Below, in pieces: positions 55,966 to 64,000 of a stretch of 64,000 bases of DNA; the first letter of the stretch is position 1; every line of letters begins with the position of its first letter. The notes below the pieces were generated by a model. It made no database searches, was not told the DNA's origin, and saw only the letters and a program-made list of their open reading frames with translations. Both the position numbers and the translations under genes were made by a program. Source of the DNA: Methylocapsa sp. D3K7 (GTDB lineage Bacteria > Pseudomonadota > Alphaproteobacteria > Rhizobiales > Beijerinckiaceae). The stretch spans positions 1,116,001 to 1,180,000 of the forward strand of contig NZ_CP123229.1 in NCBI RefSeq assembly GCF_029855125.1. The letters run 5' to 3'.

Positions 55966-56215
55966 TACCAATTCCTTTCAATGGCGCGGCTCGATCGGAG
56001 CCACGTTTGATCCCGCGATAATGCCAGTGTGCCGAATGGGTTCCACAACGGACGACACAACCTGAACACGCGCAATCCGACATCGGCGAAAGGACTTAAG
56101 GCGTATCTGTCGCTTCTCTTAATGGCCAGAGCGAGGTTCACATTAGGAAGCAGGAATTGAAACGAAATCCATTGCCGGGCTGATAGCAGCGGCCAGGCGA
56201 TTCTGCGGGTAGCCC

Positions 56216-57001
56216 TTACTCGGCCGTCCAGCCGCCATCGATCGAATAATTGGCTCCGGTTATTTGTGCTGCCGCATCCGAGCACAGAAAGACGAAAAGC
56301 GCGGCAACCTGTTCGGCGGTTACGAATTGCTTGGTCGGCTGCGCCAGCAAAATCACATCGTGAATAACCTGCTCACGCGTCAGTTTGCGGGCTGCCATCG
56401 TGTCAGGTATCTGTTTTTCCACGAGAGGCGTCCAAACATAGCCCGGTGAGACACAATTGGCCGTGATCCCGAAGGTCGCGAGTTCAAGTGCAGCCGTTTT
56501 GGTAAGTCCGGCGAGTCCATGTTTTGCCGTGACATAGGCGGACTTGAACGGCGAAGCGACCAGGGAATGGGCTGAGGCCGTGCTGAGAATCCGGCCCCAT
56601 TTGCGTGCCTTCATGCCAGGAATCGCGGCCGCCATCGCATGGAACGCGGCACAAAGATTGATGGCGATGATCATATCCCAATTTTCGCGCGGAAATTCCT
56701 CGATCGGTGCAACATGCTGCACGCCGGCGTTGTTGATGAGAATGTCGACCGAACCAAGCTTCGTTTCGGCTTCCTTCACCATGGCGTGGATTTCATCTGG
56801 CTTCGTCATGTCAGCGCCGGAATAAATCGCCGTGACGCCAAACTCCTTCTCGATTGCGGCCCGTTCGGCTTCAATTGCAGCGGCATCACCCATTCCATTG
56901 ATCATGACGTTGGCACCCTCTTTCGCAAGGGCCCGGGCGGTGGTGAGACCGATACCGCTGGTTGAACCGGTCACGATGGCATTACGCGTTTTTAGGGACA
57001 T
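56216..57001 (-). CDS. bdhA: 3-hydroxybutyrate dehydrogenase (SDR family)
   Basis: A 261-residue short-chain dehydrogenase that oxidises 3-hydroxybutyrate to acetoacetate, typically in poly-3-hydroxybutyrate turnover. The cofactor motif is AIVTGSTSGIGLTTARALAKEGANV and NNAG occurs in ILINNAGVQHVAP. The active site is Ser in STASAHS and Tyr-x-x-x-Lys in AYVTAKHG. It ends TGANYSIDGGWTAE. ATG 57001, with GAGGAACAG upstream, gives the full family length. The longer frame to 57355 is an overlap artefact. It is divergent from the Zur-like gene. Confidence 0.93.
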   Translation of the reverse strand: MSLKTRNAIVTGSTSGIGLTTARALAKEGANVMINGMGDAAAIEAERAAIEKEFGVTAIYSGADMTKPDEIHAMVKEAETKLGSVDILINNAGVQHVAPIEEFPRENWDMIIAINLCAAFHAMAAAIPGMKARKWGRILSTASAHSLVASPFKSAYVTAKHGLAGLTKTAALELATFGITANCVSPGYVWTPLVEKQIPDTMAARKLTREQVIHDVILLAQPTKQFVTAEQVAALFVFLCSDAAAQITGANYSIDGGWTAE

Positions 57002-57116
57002 ATCTGTTCCTCGAGTAGGCGAGGACCAGGCCCCGCGCCAATTGCTGCACCGCCATGCTACAACGGCACGGCGATGAACGGTCGCCTTAGGCATGCAACC
57101 GGAGTATGATGTCCAC

Positions 57117-57617
57117 ATGAATGTTTCGCGCGAAACACGCCGGGAACCGATTGGTAGAGCAGGCCAACCAGAGAGTCCCACCAAGGACACGCTGGCCGTC
57201 GCGCTGGCATTGTGCCGCCGTGACAAGATAAGTCTAACGCCGGGCAGGCGGCGTATTCTTGAGATTCTTGCCCGAGAAGGCCGCCCTCTCGGCGCGTATG
57301 ACTTGATCGACAGGGTTGCGAACGAGACCGGTAAACGCCCGGCACCGATTTCCATCTACCGGGCGTTGGACTTCTTGCTCGAACACAGCCTTGTCCACAG
57401 ACTCGCGTCCCGCAACGCCTATCTTGCTTGCGGCCACGGTCACGCTGCGCGAGAACCGATCGTGTTCCTTATTTGCGATGTATGCGGCGAGGTCGTCGAG
57501 GCGACTTCCCCCGCGATTCGGGGAGCGTTGGGGGATCTCGCGGCGGAAGCCAAATTTTCTCCCCGGGCGCAAGTCATGGAATTGGCGGGCCGGTGCCAGG
57601 CGTGCCCGGCGGATTAA
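57117..57617 (+). CDS. zur: Fur-family regulator, Zur-like
   Basis: A 166-residue Fur-family repressor, most like the zinc sensor Zur. The winged helix is LAVALALCRRDKISLTPGRR, ILEILAREGRPLGAYDLIDRVANE and PISIYRALDFLLEHSLVHRL. Metal-site residues are ACGHGHAAREPIVFLICDVCGEV with its CxxC and the C-terminal CQACPAD. The Fur iron-sensing HHDH pattern is replaced. I chose ATG 57117, preceded by GGAG; ATG 57093 is also in frame. A 16-bp palindrome close to parS overlaps its first codons (57122-57137). Confidence 0.82.
   Translation: MNVSRETRREPIGRAGQPESPTKDTLAVALALCRRDKISLTPGRRRILEILAREGRPLGAYDLIDRVANETGKRPAPISIYRALDFLLEHSLVHRLASRNAYLACGHGHAAREPIVFLICDVCGEVVEATSPAIRGALGDLAAEAKFSPRAQVMELAGRCQACPAD
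57122..57137. promoter_or_regulatory. possible second parS-like palindrome
   Basis: TGTTTCGCGCGAAACA is a perfect 16-bp palindrome that differs from the parS consensus TGTTNCACGTGAAACA at two central bases (CG...CG instead of CA...TG). It lies within the first codons of the Zur-like gene. It could be a weaker ParB site or only a coding coincidence. Confidence 0.4.
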
Positions 57618-57644
57618 GGGTTGAGAAGGGGATATCCGGCCGCC

Positions 57645-59642
57645 TTAAGCAACAGATTTTGTTGAGAGATTCGTGGCTTCGCGCGGCACCTCGATTTCGT
57701 CCCCGACCCCTTCCTGACCGCAAAAAGCTAGCGCCTGCTTGAATGTCGTCGCACAAGAGTCGGCTTTCGTCTCCGCGCACAACTCACGGCCTTGCTTGGA
57801 TTCATCTTGCCAGAAACCCGCCAAAATTTCGATCGGGCCAAGGTACCGGCGCATCCGCCGTATCGCGAAACGGGCGCCAGCCGTGCTCGATTCCGCATCG
57901 AAGTAGGATAGGCACACGAGTCGCACGCCCTCGGCTGAAAGCCGCGAGATCCGACCCGCGGTCAACGCGCCTGCCGGCTCGACTTTCGCCTCCATGCCAT
58001 GTTTTTCCAACAGTTGCGCGAATAGTGAAGCTGCAGCTTCATCAAGAAAACTGCGGCCGGCGATACAAAGAACCGGCCCTTCACGCATTTGCGGCAAGGT
58101 TGGGGAAGGTTCTTTGGTGTCCGGCAACGCACCTGGCGCAGTTGGCGACGAAATGTCGCGCGGCTCCGCCAACGCAGTAGGCTTGGGTGTTTGGGCCTTT
58201 AATGGTGAGTCCTCGCTATGGTCGGAAAGATCCTCGATGACCTCGCCGATCGTTTCCATGATTCGCTTGTGCCTGAGCTCATCGAGTACGCCACGGCGAA
58301 GATCGGCCTGCGCCATCAGCAAAGCCTTAAGCGCCACATTGTCATAATAATCGACCAGCGAATGGGTTTTTAAGTATCCCTCGGCTTGGTCGACCACCTC
58401 CGAAGCATCGCCTGCAAGCATTCGTTGATAAAAGGTTTCAACTGCCGTAAGCGGCGGCGCGTCCCCGAAAATGATATCGAGAAAAGCTAACCGTTCTACG
58501 TGCCGCCCAAGCACGACCAAACAGACGGTTAACGGAGTCGACAAGACAAGGCCGACCGGCCCCCACAACCAGGTCCAGAAGGTCGCTGACACGACGACGG
58601 CAATCGGCGAAATCCCAGTTTGGTGGCCGTAAAGCCAAGGCTCGACCGCCTGGCCGATAATGAATTCAACAATGAGAAACAAGGCCACGGTTTCAAGCGC
58701 GATCCCCCAGCCCGGATCGATCGCTGCCGCCAACGCGATCGGAAACCCAGCGGCGATAAAAGCGCCGATGTAGGGAACAAACCTAAGTAGAAACGCGGCG
58801 ATGCCCCAAAGGATTGGACTTGGGAGGCCGATTAAATAGAGGCCTACAGCGATGATGATGCCGAAACATGAATTCACAAGAGTTTGAACCAAAAAAAATC
58901 GGCTGAGCCGTCCCGCGGCATCATTCATTGCCATTGTCGTGCGCTGCAAATCGCGCGACCCGGCAAGCCTAATGAAGCGGTTACGCAAATCCTCGCGTTG
59001 CAAAAGGATGAAGACGACAAAAATGATGACAATGAAAATTGTCTCGAGAGGCGAAAATGCCGTTCCCGCGATAGTCTGCGCAATGGCGAAAGGTCCTGGC
59101 GCCGGTTCATGAACTTCAACCGGAATCGGACGTTCGCTTCCTTGCTCTCCCGTCAATTGATTCTTAGGTTTGCCCGAAGGCGCGGGCGCGCTCGGAGCTG
59201 TTGGCCGGCGAGGATTGATTTCCCCGAAGCTTTTCAGCGCAGTCGAAACTTTTGCAAATAGCGCGTTATCGGCCGCAGCATCGCGTACCCTATCGATCTT
59301 GGCATTTATGGTCAGTTGATACTTCGGCAGATCAACGGCCAATTCGGAAACCTGCCGGGTCAAAACGGCGCTGACCACGAATGCAATGACCAGCGCCGCG
59401 AACACGACTGTTAAGACAGAGGGCACGCGTGCCAATCCCCAGCGCCGTAGAAGGAGAATCGGAGGGGACAATACAAAACTAATCAGAATGGCGATGGCAA
59501 TGGGGATAAATACGTCGCGCCCAATGTAAAGCGCCGCCAAAACGAGCGCTGCCAAAACGAGAGTGGCCAGCATCTCGAGCGTTCGGGCTTGATCGGGTTC
59601 CGGCCTAGGACGAGCGTTGGGACTTCCTAAAAATTCGCTCAT
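57645..59642 (-). CDS. AI-2E family transporter (PerM type) with C-terminal extra domain
   Basis: A 665-residue protein. The first 370 residues are an AI-2E/PerM-type permease with paired N-terminal spans (MLATLVLAALVLAALYIGR, FIPIAIAILISFVLSP), then LFLIVEFIIGQAVEPWLYGH and TGISPIAVVVSATFWTWLWG. After about residue 380 comes a helical region and a linker rich in Pro, Ser and Thr. The C-terminal fold of about 150 residues (GPVLCIAGRSFLDEAAASLF, LLEKHGMEAKVEP, VRLVCLSYFDAESSTAGARF) resembles a response-regulator or B12-binding-like domain. Typical AI-2E proteins end near residue 370. Substrate unknown. It is convergent with the Zur-like gene. Confidence 0.82.
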   Translation of the reverse strand: MSEFLGSPNARPRPEPDQARTLEMLATLVLAALVLAALYIGRDVFIPIAIAILISFVLSPPILLLRRWGLARVPSVLTVVFAALVIAFVVSAVLTRQVSELAVDLPKYQLTINAKIDRVRDAAADNALFAKVSTALKSFGEINPRRPTAPSAPAPSGKPKNQLTGEQGSERPIPVEVHEPAPGPFAIAQTIAGTAFSPLETIFIVIIFVVFILLQREDLRNRFIRLAGSRDLQRTTMAMNDAAGRLSRFFLVQTLVNSCFGIIIAVGLYLIGLPSPILWGIAAFLLRFVPYIGAFIAAGFPIALAAAIDPGWGIALETVALFLIVEFIIGQAVEPWLYGHQTGISPIAVVVSATFWTWLWGPVGLVLSTPLTVCLVVLGRHVERLAFLDIIFGDAPPLTAVETFYQRMLAGDASEVVDQAEGYLKTHSLVDYYDNVALKALLMAQADLRRGVLDELRHKRIMETIGEVIEDLSDHSEDSPLKAQTPKPTALAEPRDISSPTAPGALPDTKEPSPTLPQMREGPVLCIAGRSFLDEAAASLFAQLLEKHGMEAKVEPAGALTAGRISRLSAEGVRLVCLSYFDAESSTAGARFAIRRMRRYLGPIEILAGFWQDESKQGRELCAETKADSCATTFKQALAFCGQEGVGDEIEVPREATNLSTKSVA

Positions 59643-59689
59643 TCCGATGCGGCGGATTTTGTAACCAATGGCTGGATCCTATGCGACAT

Positions 59690-59947
59690 CTACTGCGCAT
59701 CGCCCGACCGCCGCGGCGCGTAGCCTGAGCGTCCATCGCGCAAATTGTCTCGATCGTATTCGTTTCGACGGTGTATGCCATATGCACATCCCGCAGCCGC
59801 ACCCACCCCTCCATGCCCGACGAAATGACCGGCTATTCCGCCGACAATCGCCCCCTTGATGCAGCCACCCGACCGCGCGTCGGCGGGAACCGCGAACGCA
59901 ATGGCCGCAAATGCGCCTATCACCGGAATTATAAATTTCCTTTTCAT
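59690..59947 (-). CDS. small exported glycine-zipper protein, unknown
   Basis: An 85-residue protein with a signal peptide (MKRKFIIPVIGAFAAIAFAVPADA). A Gly-rich segment GCIKGAIVGGIAGHFVGHGG, a glycine-zipper-like membrane or oligomerisation stretch, and a basic, Arg-rich tail follow. Similar small exported proteins are widespread in Hyphomicrobiales, without known function. ATG 59947 has a strong AGGAGG site just upstream, which is decisive for the start. It lies between the permease and ispG. Confidence 0.75.
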   Translation of the reverse strand: MKRKFIIPVIGAFAAIAFAVPADARSGGCIKGAIVGGIAGHFVGHGGVGAAAGCAYGIHRRNEYDRDNLRDGRSGYAPRRSGDAQ

Positions 59948-60189
59948 GGAATCCTCCTGGCTATTCTCGTTAACGGACAAGGGTGCTGTTGGTTCACGGC
60001 GACTTTGCAATTGAGGCTGCGTGGCTCTGCAGAGTCGACGCACCGAATTTGCCGTCGCGGCGTAACCTTCCTGGAAACTTGACGGCCTAAGTGTTTTTGG
60101 TCACCATTCTTTGTTGTGGTTCCTGTCACAGCCGCGACACGCCCGTACGACATCTCCGTCGGTGCCTCTTTTCGAAAGCCCGAGATCTC

Positions 60190-61488
60190 ATGACACGCTC
60201 AGCCCCTGCGGACTTTTCCGGGCCTGCCGGCCCAGACGAGGCGGGTCCCCTGCCCCGCCGCCGCTCCATCGGCGTACGGGTTGGCTCCAGCGAAGCCGCG
60301 ATCAAAGTGGGCGGCGGTGCCCCAATCGCCGTGCAATCTATGACCAATACGGACACGGCCGACATCGAGGGGACAGTGACCCAGGTTGCGGCGCTCGCCC
60401 GCGCTGGGTCCGAACTTGTCCGGATCACCGTCGATCGTGATGAGGCGGCGGCCGCTGTGCCTCATATCCGCGACCGCCTAGCGAAAACCGGCTGCCACGT
60501 TCCTCTCATCGGTGATTTCCATTATATTGGCCACAAGCTCCTTGCCGATCATCCCGCCTGCGCCGAGGCCCTCGACAAATATCGAATTAATCCGGGCAAT
60601 GTGGGGTTCAAAGACAAGCGTGACAAGCAATTTGGCCTCATCGTCGAAATGGCGATCAAATTTGGCAAGGCAGTCCGGATCGGCGCCAATTGGGGATCGC
60701 TCGATCAGGAGTTGCTCACCGCCCTGATGGACGAAAATGCCCGGGCGCCGCAGCCGCGGCCGGCCGGTGCCGTCATGCGCGAAGCGATGGTGCAATCGGC
60801 TCTACACTCCGCCGCACGGGCGGAAGAAATCGGGCTTGGTCGGGACCGCATTATTTTGTCAGCGAAAGTCTCAGATGTGCAGCATCTTATCGCGGTCTAT
60901 CGCACGCTCGCGCGTCGCAGCGATTACGCACTGCATCTAGGCCTCACCGAAGCAGGTATGGGCTCGAAGGGCATTGTTGCCTCTTCCGCTGCCATGGGAA
61001 TTTTGCTTCAGGAAGGTCTCGGCGACACGATAAGAGTTTCCCTCACTCCCGAGCCTGGTGGCGACCGTTCGCTCGAAGTCAAGGTGGCACAAGAGCTATT
61101 ACAGACGATGGGATTTCGTACCTTCGTGCCCCAGGTTGCCGCCTGCCCCGGCTGTGGACGCACCACATCAACCGTTTTTCAAGAGCTGGCACGAGATATT
61201 CAAACCTATCTCCGGGATGAGATGCCGCTTTGGCGCACTCGCTATCCCGGCGTAGAGACTCTGAATGTCGCGGTGATGGGCTGCATCGTCAATGGACCCG
61301 GCGAATCGAAACACGCCAATATCGGGATTTCCCTGCCTGGCACCGGCGAGACACCGGCCGCCCCGGTATTCATCGACGGTCAAAAGGCGATGACCCTGCG
61401 TGGCGCCAGCATTGCCGCCGAATTCAAGCAAATTGTCGAAGATTATATCGAGCGGCGGTTTGGCGGAGCTAAGAGCGCGGCGGAATAA
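60190..61488 (+). CDS. ispG: 4-hydroxy-3-methylbut-2-en-1-yl diphosphate synthase (flavodoxin)
   Basis: An iron-sulfur enzyme of the MEP isoprenoid pathway that makes HMBPP from MEcPP. The 432-residue product has [70 protein letters not shown] and the cluster ligands in [20 protein letters not shown] and [26 protein letters not shown] 60190 is the first start that gives the family N-terminus; the frame extends upstream without conservation. Monocistronic in this arrangement, divergent from the glycine-zipper gene. Confidence 0.96.
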   Translation: MTRSAPADFSGPAGPDEAGPLPRRRSIGVRVGSSEAAIKVGGGAPIAVQSMTNTDTADIEGTVTQVAALARAGSELVRITVDRDEAAAAVPHIRDRLAKTGCHVPLIGDFHYIGHKLLADHPACAEALDKYRINPGNVGFKDKRDKQFGLIVEMAIKFGKAVRIGANWGSLDQELLTALMDENARAPQPRPAGAVMREAMVQSALHSAARAEEIGLGRDRIILSAKVSDVQHLIAVYRTLARRSDYALHLGLTEAGMGSKGIVASSAAMGILLQEGLGDTIRVSLTPEPGGDRSLEVKVAQELLQTMGFRTFVPQVAACPGCGRTTSTVFQELARDIQTYLRDEMPLWRTRYPGVETLNVAVMGCIVNGPGESKHANIGISLPGTGETPAAPVFIDGQKAMTLRGASIAAEFKQIVEDYIERRFGGAKSAAE

Positions 61489-61507
61489 TGCAAGCATTCA
61501 TTTAGAG

Positions 61508-61750
61508 CTAGGCAATAATGTCCGGCGTAAGCTGATCTTCAAGGAAAGCCAGACGATCACGCAGGAGTAGCTTACGCTTCTTAAGTCTCTGAATTTGCAA
61601 CCGATCTCCTGCGCCCACATGAAGCAGCGCCTCAATGGCTGCGTCGAGATCCCGATGCTCCTGACTCAGCCGCTTAAGTTCCGCCCGAAGCGCGGCGTGA
61701 TCTTCCTCGCTCGAATTTTCCGCCATGAGCCGCCGGTTCTCCGCCTTCAT
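61508..61750 (-). CDS. YdcH-like small coiled-coil protein (DUF465)
   Basis: An 80-residue helical protein with RAELKRLSQEHRDLDAAIEALL and LQIQRLKKRKLLLRDRLAFLEDQL. This is the YdcH/DUF465 pattern HR.LD..I..L......L...LKK.KL.LKD....L. No activity is known. It is convergent with ispG, separated from its stop by about 20 bases. A second homologue lies about 330 bp to the right on the other strand. Confidence 0.85.
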   Translation of the reverse strand: MKAENRRLMAENSSEEDHAALRAELKRLSQEHRDLDAAIEALLHVGAGDRLQIQRLKKRKLLLRDRLAFLEDQLTPDIIA

Positions 61751-62081
61751 ACAACTTAGCTGTTATTTTAGCTCAAAATCCGGGCCGGCTAAACAATGCA
61801 CACGTCTAAATTATCCCCATTCTTGCGTCTTGTTGCATTTCGCACGGTTTCACGCGAATAGCGGGCCGATGGCACTTGCCAATGTTTCGGGCGAGGCTTC
61901 CGGCCAGCCTCGTCCAGAGAAGAGTGCATTTTCCGTTGAGACAAGGTTGACTAAATTTAGCATTTGCCAACGCCGTTCGCGATAGCGAAACATTTGATCA
62001 AGTTGATCGCCAAACCGGCTTCGCGAATTGAACTTCTTGTGTCATGATTATGACTGTATGAGCCTTAAAAAGGAGTTCTGC

Positions 62082-62270
62082 ATGTCACGTGAGACTCACT
62101 TAAGCGCGCTCGGACAGCGTCATGAGGCGCTGGATAAGGAAATTGAGAAGGAATTGGCTCACCCCGCCAAGGACGAGTTGAAATTGGCTGAAATGAAACG
62201 CCGTAAGCTTCAGCTTAAGGATGAAATCACGAAATTGCGATCCGATTACGCGAGTCCCACTTTGCATTGA
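62082..62270 (+). CDS. YdcH-like small coiled-coil protein (DUF465)
   Basis: A 62-residue protein: MSRETHLSALGQRHEALDKE and IEKELAHPAKDELKLAEMKR, RKLQLKDEITKLR. It is the compact DUF465 form. ATG 62082 is preceded by a strong AAGGAGTTCTGC site, which fixes the start; an upstream start at 62028 has none. The gene is divergent from the other DUF465 protein across a 330-bp gap. Confidence 0.88.
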   Translation: MSRETHLSALGQRHEALDKEIEKELAHPAKDELKLAEMKRRKLQLKDEITKLRSDYASPTLH

Positions 62271-62459
62271 GTGCGGGGCGTCTCGTGCTTAGGCAAGAGC
62301 GTATAATCCATTGAACATATTGTGGTGAGTGCCCGTACTTTAGGTTTGTGGGGCTACCATAATTCTTAGGGTACGCTCCCCGTGCTGCAAGTTTTTGGTT
62401 GAGCCGGCTTGGCATGTCCTATTATCCTAAGCTAGGTTAGCATCGTCGCGAGCAAAGGC
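62271..62459. other. gap before tRNA-like sequences
   Basis: No gene seen between the DUF465 gene and the degenerate tRNA copy. Confidence 0.4.
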
Positions 62460-62533
62460 ACCCGTAGCTCATTGGATGGAGCGCTGCCTCCGAGCGCAGA
62501 GGCAAGCGAGTTCTGCAGTGCTGTCGGGTGAAA
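62460..62533 (+). pseudogene. degenerate tRNA-Arg copy
   Basis: CACCCGTAGCTCATTGGATG, GAGCGCTGCCTCCGAGCGCA and TCGGGTG follow the order of the intact tRNA-Arg at 62743, including acceptor strand, D-arm and CCG anticodon. The anticodon loop is 8 nt instead of 7, the 3' acceptor end is GGGTGAA without CCA and the T-arm lacks GTTCGAATC. It is a decayed or partial duplicate, or an attachment-site relic. Confidence 0.65.
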
Positions 62534-62742
62534 GCAGCCGGGTTAAAACATTGTTTTGTTGAGGCTTCGGCGAGCTCACGTTATTTTCTTCTGTGTCGTC
62601 AGAAGCAAACGAGAAGGAGGTTGCGGACGGCGAAGAACGGCAAAAAGGTTGGTTCGTAAGTAAGCCTTAATGTTGTTCGAGTCGATGAGGAACTACGTTT
62701 GATGTTGACCGTCTCACGGGTCACACACTATCCCTTTTAGAT

Positions 62743-62819
62743 GCACCCGTAGCTCAGCTGGATAGAGCGCCACCCTCCGAAGGTGGAGGCCACACGTTCG
62801 AATCGTGTCGGGTGCGCCA
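62743..62819 (+). tRNA. tRNA-Arg (anticodon CCG)
   Basis: A full cloverleaf with acceptor GCACCCG and CGGGTGC, D-arm GCTCAGCTGGATAGAGC and anticodon stem CCACC/GGTGG with loop CTCCGAA (CCG, arginine). The T-arm is ACACG TTCGAAT CGTGT, followed by the discriminator G and encoded CCA at 62817-62819. It reads CGG codons. Confidence 0.96.
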
Positions 62820-63156
62820 TTTCGGTATAAAACTGCGAACGTCAGAATCCGCCGTTTCTGCGCTCGCAGCAGCCGCGAGTATTGGCAGCGGTTCGGTTTT
62901 TTGTGCCGAGGATACAGATCTCTCTCGGACGGCCTCAACTCGCTGCCTGACGGCGCGCAAATGGTCCCCCCGGTATGTTCTGTCTTCGTTTCTCAGATTG
63001 CGTCGTACGCTCAGCGCGGACCTGCGAAGACTATCCGGCGTGATCGCCGATCCAAGACGTTCGAGCGCTGTCAATCAGCAACGATGGGGGACCCCAGATT
63101 TGCAGGCAAGGAGCCGAAACACAGCTTCTTCTCAGCCGCCGTGATCGCCATCATTA
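62820..63156. other. region after tRNA-Arg
   Basis: About 340 bases with no supported gene. An open frame opposite the tRNA (62754-63074) contains [12 protein letters not shown], a peptide produced whenever a tRNA gene is translated in reverse, so it is not a gene. Confidence 0.5.
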
Positions 63157-64000
63157 TCATCTGGTGGACTTGATTGAGTCCCGAACCCAAGGCCTCAGTG
63201 TCAAACCGTGCACGATCTCTTCGTTTGAAAATTTTGCCGGCTGTCCTTTCACCCAGCTCTCCTGCTGGTCGGAATAGTGAGGCGAGGCTGGCTGACCAGA
63301 TTGTCCTCCCGGCATGTGAAGTATGCCAGCGCTTTCCCTGCCAGGAGCAACGACCATGCGTTCGCTGGCACCATATTTTCCATCGGCAAATCGCACGCAG
63401 TGACCGCAACCTGGGACCGCCACGCGAGGCATGTCGAGAAAAGAACGGAGGACAGGGACTCCTTCCGTCAGCGGGTGGCGGACATCCACTTCGTTCACAC
63501 TGCCCCAAGTCAGCCCCTCCAAGACCGTCACGCCATGACGCTTTGCCAATTGCGATGCGCTTTGGAGAAGCCGCGCTCTGAGAAATCCATGCCAGTCATG
63601 AAAACTCTGCCTATCAGGCACAAGTTCGGGCCGGCCGCTTTCAATCATGCGCTGGACAGGAACGTCGGCGCTGCTCCAATTGTAAGAAAAACCTGGTTCG
63701 ACATTGCGGCACTTGGCAAGCAGCGGCGCGAGCACGGCCTTCACAAGTTCCTCGCGAAATTCCACCAGCAAAGCAATCCCCTCGGAATTTGTTTCTGCGC
63801 GGCCGTCCCAGGCTTCAAGATAGCGGCGCAGATCGCCCGCCGGAAACGGGCCTAAAGCGTTTTGCCCTTCCAAGACCCGCAAAGCCAGCTTCTGATAATA
63901 GCGGTAGAAATCTGTATCAGTATCAAGTTGCAAGGCTAGCATGTCGGGCTCACTGATACCGTTGAGCTGGTTAAGCCGCTCCGAGATTCGCCAGGCGCGA
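63157..64000 (-). CDS. penicillin acylase family protein, C-terminal part (continues off the right edge)
   Basis: The minus-strand frame is open from the right edge to the stop at 63157. It begins RLNQLNGISEPDMLALQLDT, then SYNWSSADVPVQRMIESGRP, WGSVNEVDVRHPLTEGVPVL and GCGHCVRFADGKYGASERMV, ending VAPGRESAGILHMPGGQSGQ with SPHYSDQQESWVKGQP. These are the C-terminal motifs of N-terminal-nucleophile penicillin/acylhomoserine-lactone acylases of about 800 residues, which hydrolyse amide side chains in the periplasm. The nucleophile Ser, alpha chain and signal peptide lie outside this window, so substrate class cannot be judged. An internal ATG at 63942 is not the true start. Confidence 0.9.
   Translation of the reverse strand, partial: RAWRISERLNQLNGISEPDMLALQLDTDTDFYRYYQKLALRVLEGQNALGPFPAGDLRRYLEAWDGRAETNSEGIALLVEFREELVKAVLAPLLAKCRNVEPGFSYNWSSADVPVQRMIESGRPELVPDRQSFHDWHGFLRARLLQSASQLAKRHGVTVLEGLTWGSVNEVDVRHPLTEGVPVLRSFLDMPRVAVPGCGHCVRFADGKYGASERMVVAPGRESAGILHMPGGQSGQPASPHYSDQQESWVKGQPAKFSNEEIVHGLTLRPWVRDSIKSTR

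Noticed and set aside
62069..62090. CACGTG in the start of the second DUF465 gene as a parS site
   Set aside because: Only the CACGTG centre and a few arm bases match; about 11 of 16 positions agree, no better than expected near such a centre.
62754..63074. 106-codon frame on the minus strand across tRNA-Arg
   Set aside because: The [16 protein letters not shown] peptide is the typical antisense translation of a tRNA gene.
1..64000. CRISPR array or rRNA operon
   Set aside because: No regularly spaced repeats of 24-40 bases and no 16S/23S/5S signature were seen.

Overview
The window looks like chromosomal DNA of an alphaproteobacterium of the order Hyphomicrobiales, most plausibly a methylotroph or methanotroph of the Beijerinckiaceae type. 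The evidence is a Calvin-cycle cluster (fbp, prk, fba, rpe) followed by a formaldehyde-activating-enzyme (Fae) homologue, sciP (the CtrA inhibitor confined to alphaproteobacteria), a Rhizobiales-like block rpsA-sppA-ihfB-lapA-trpF-trpB, phosphatidylethanolamine methyltransferase, and an alphaproteobacterial flagellar export cluster. The species cannot be fixed from sequence alone. A parS-like site at 30217-30232 suggests an origin-proximal part of the chromosome.

Layout. 1-2582: remnant of a phage large terminase split by an IS3-type element (795-2305). 2583-3445: decayed DNA with a diverged direct repeat. 3446-7309: ftsY, yciB, sciP, mnmA. 7331-8780: IS701-family element with a frameshifted transposase. 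8861-11055: pmtA, a wrecked polysaccharide pyruvyl transferase gene and an IS630 remnant. 11162-15154: a complete 4-kb IS1-type transposon with 22-bp perfect terminal inverted repeats and an 8-bp target duplication. It carries six genes, five of them passengers, including an OLD-like ATPase. 15625-21001: cspA, cdd, carbonic anhydrase, a PLD-like protein, a polysaccharide-initiating sugar transferase and two unknowns. 21126-28320: bioB, then (minus strand) rpsA, sppA, ihfB, lapA, trpF, trpB. 28694-34386: rlpA, the Fae homologue and the Calvin genes. 34637-41491: an unknown secreted protein and the flagellar run flhA, fliR, FliJ-, FlgJ- and FlgN-like genes plus unknowns. 41709-47562: hrcA and a large TPR/glycosyltransferase gene cut by a second, apparently identical IS3-type copy (44931-46441) with a 9-bp target duplication. 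47871-53194: a lytic transglycosylase and tolB-tolA-tolR-tolQ-ybgC. 53259-62270: gpsA, EVE protein, DUF3309, CsbD, 3-hydroxybutyrate dehydrogenase, a Zur-like regulator, an AI-2E-type permease, ispG and two YdcH-like proteins. 62460-64000: a decayed and an intact tRNA-Arg, and the C-terminal part of a penicillin acylase running off the right edge.

How it works together. The Calvin genes regenerate ribulose-1,5-bisphosphate for CO2 fixation (RuBisCO and transketolase lie elsewhere), and the Fae homologue ties the region to one-carbon metabolism, although its expected catalytic His is replaced. Several conserved operons stop short of their usual partners: trpB without trpA, tolB without pal, hrcA without grpE, rpsA without cmk. 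With four families of insertion sequence and three broken genes, this points to a chromosome rearranged by mobile elements. The most unusual unit is the intact IS1-type transposon carrying an OLD-like ATPase, an Rmf-like protein, a basic protein and a translationally coupled membrane-protein pair.
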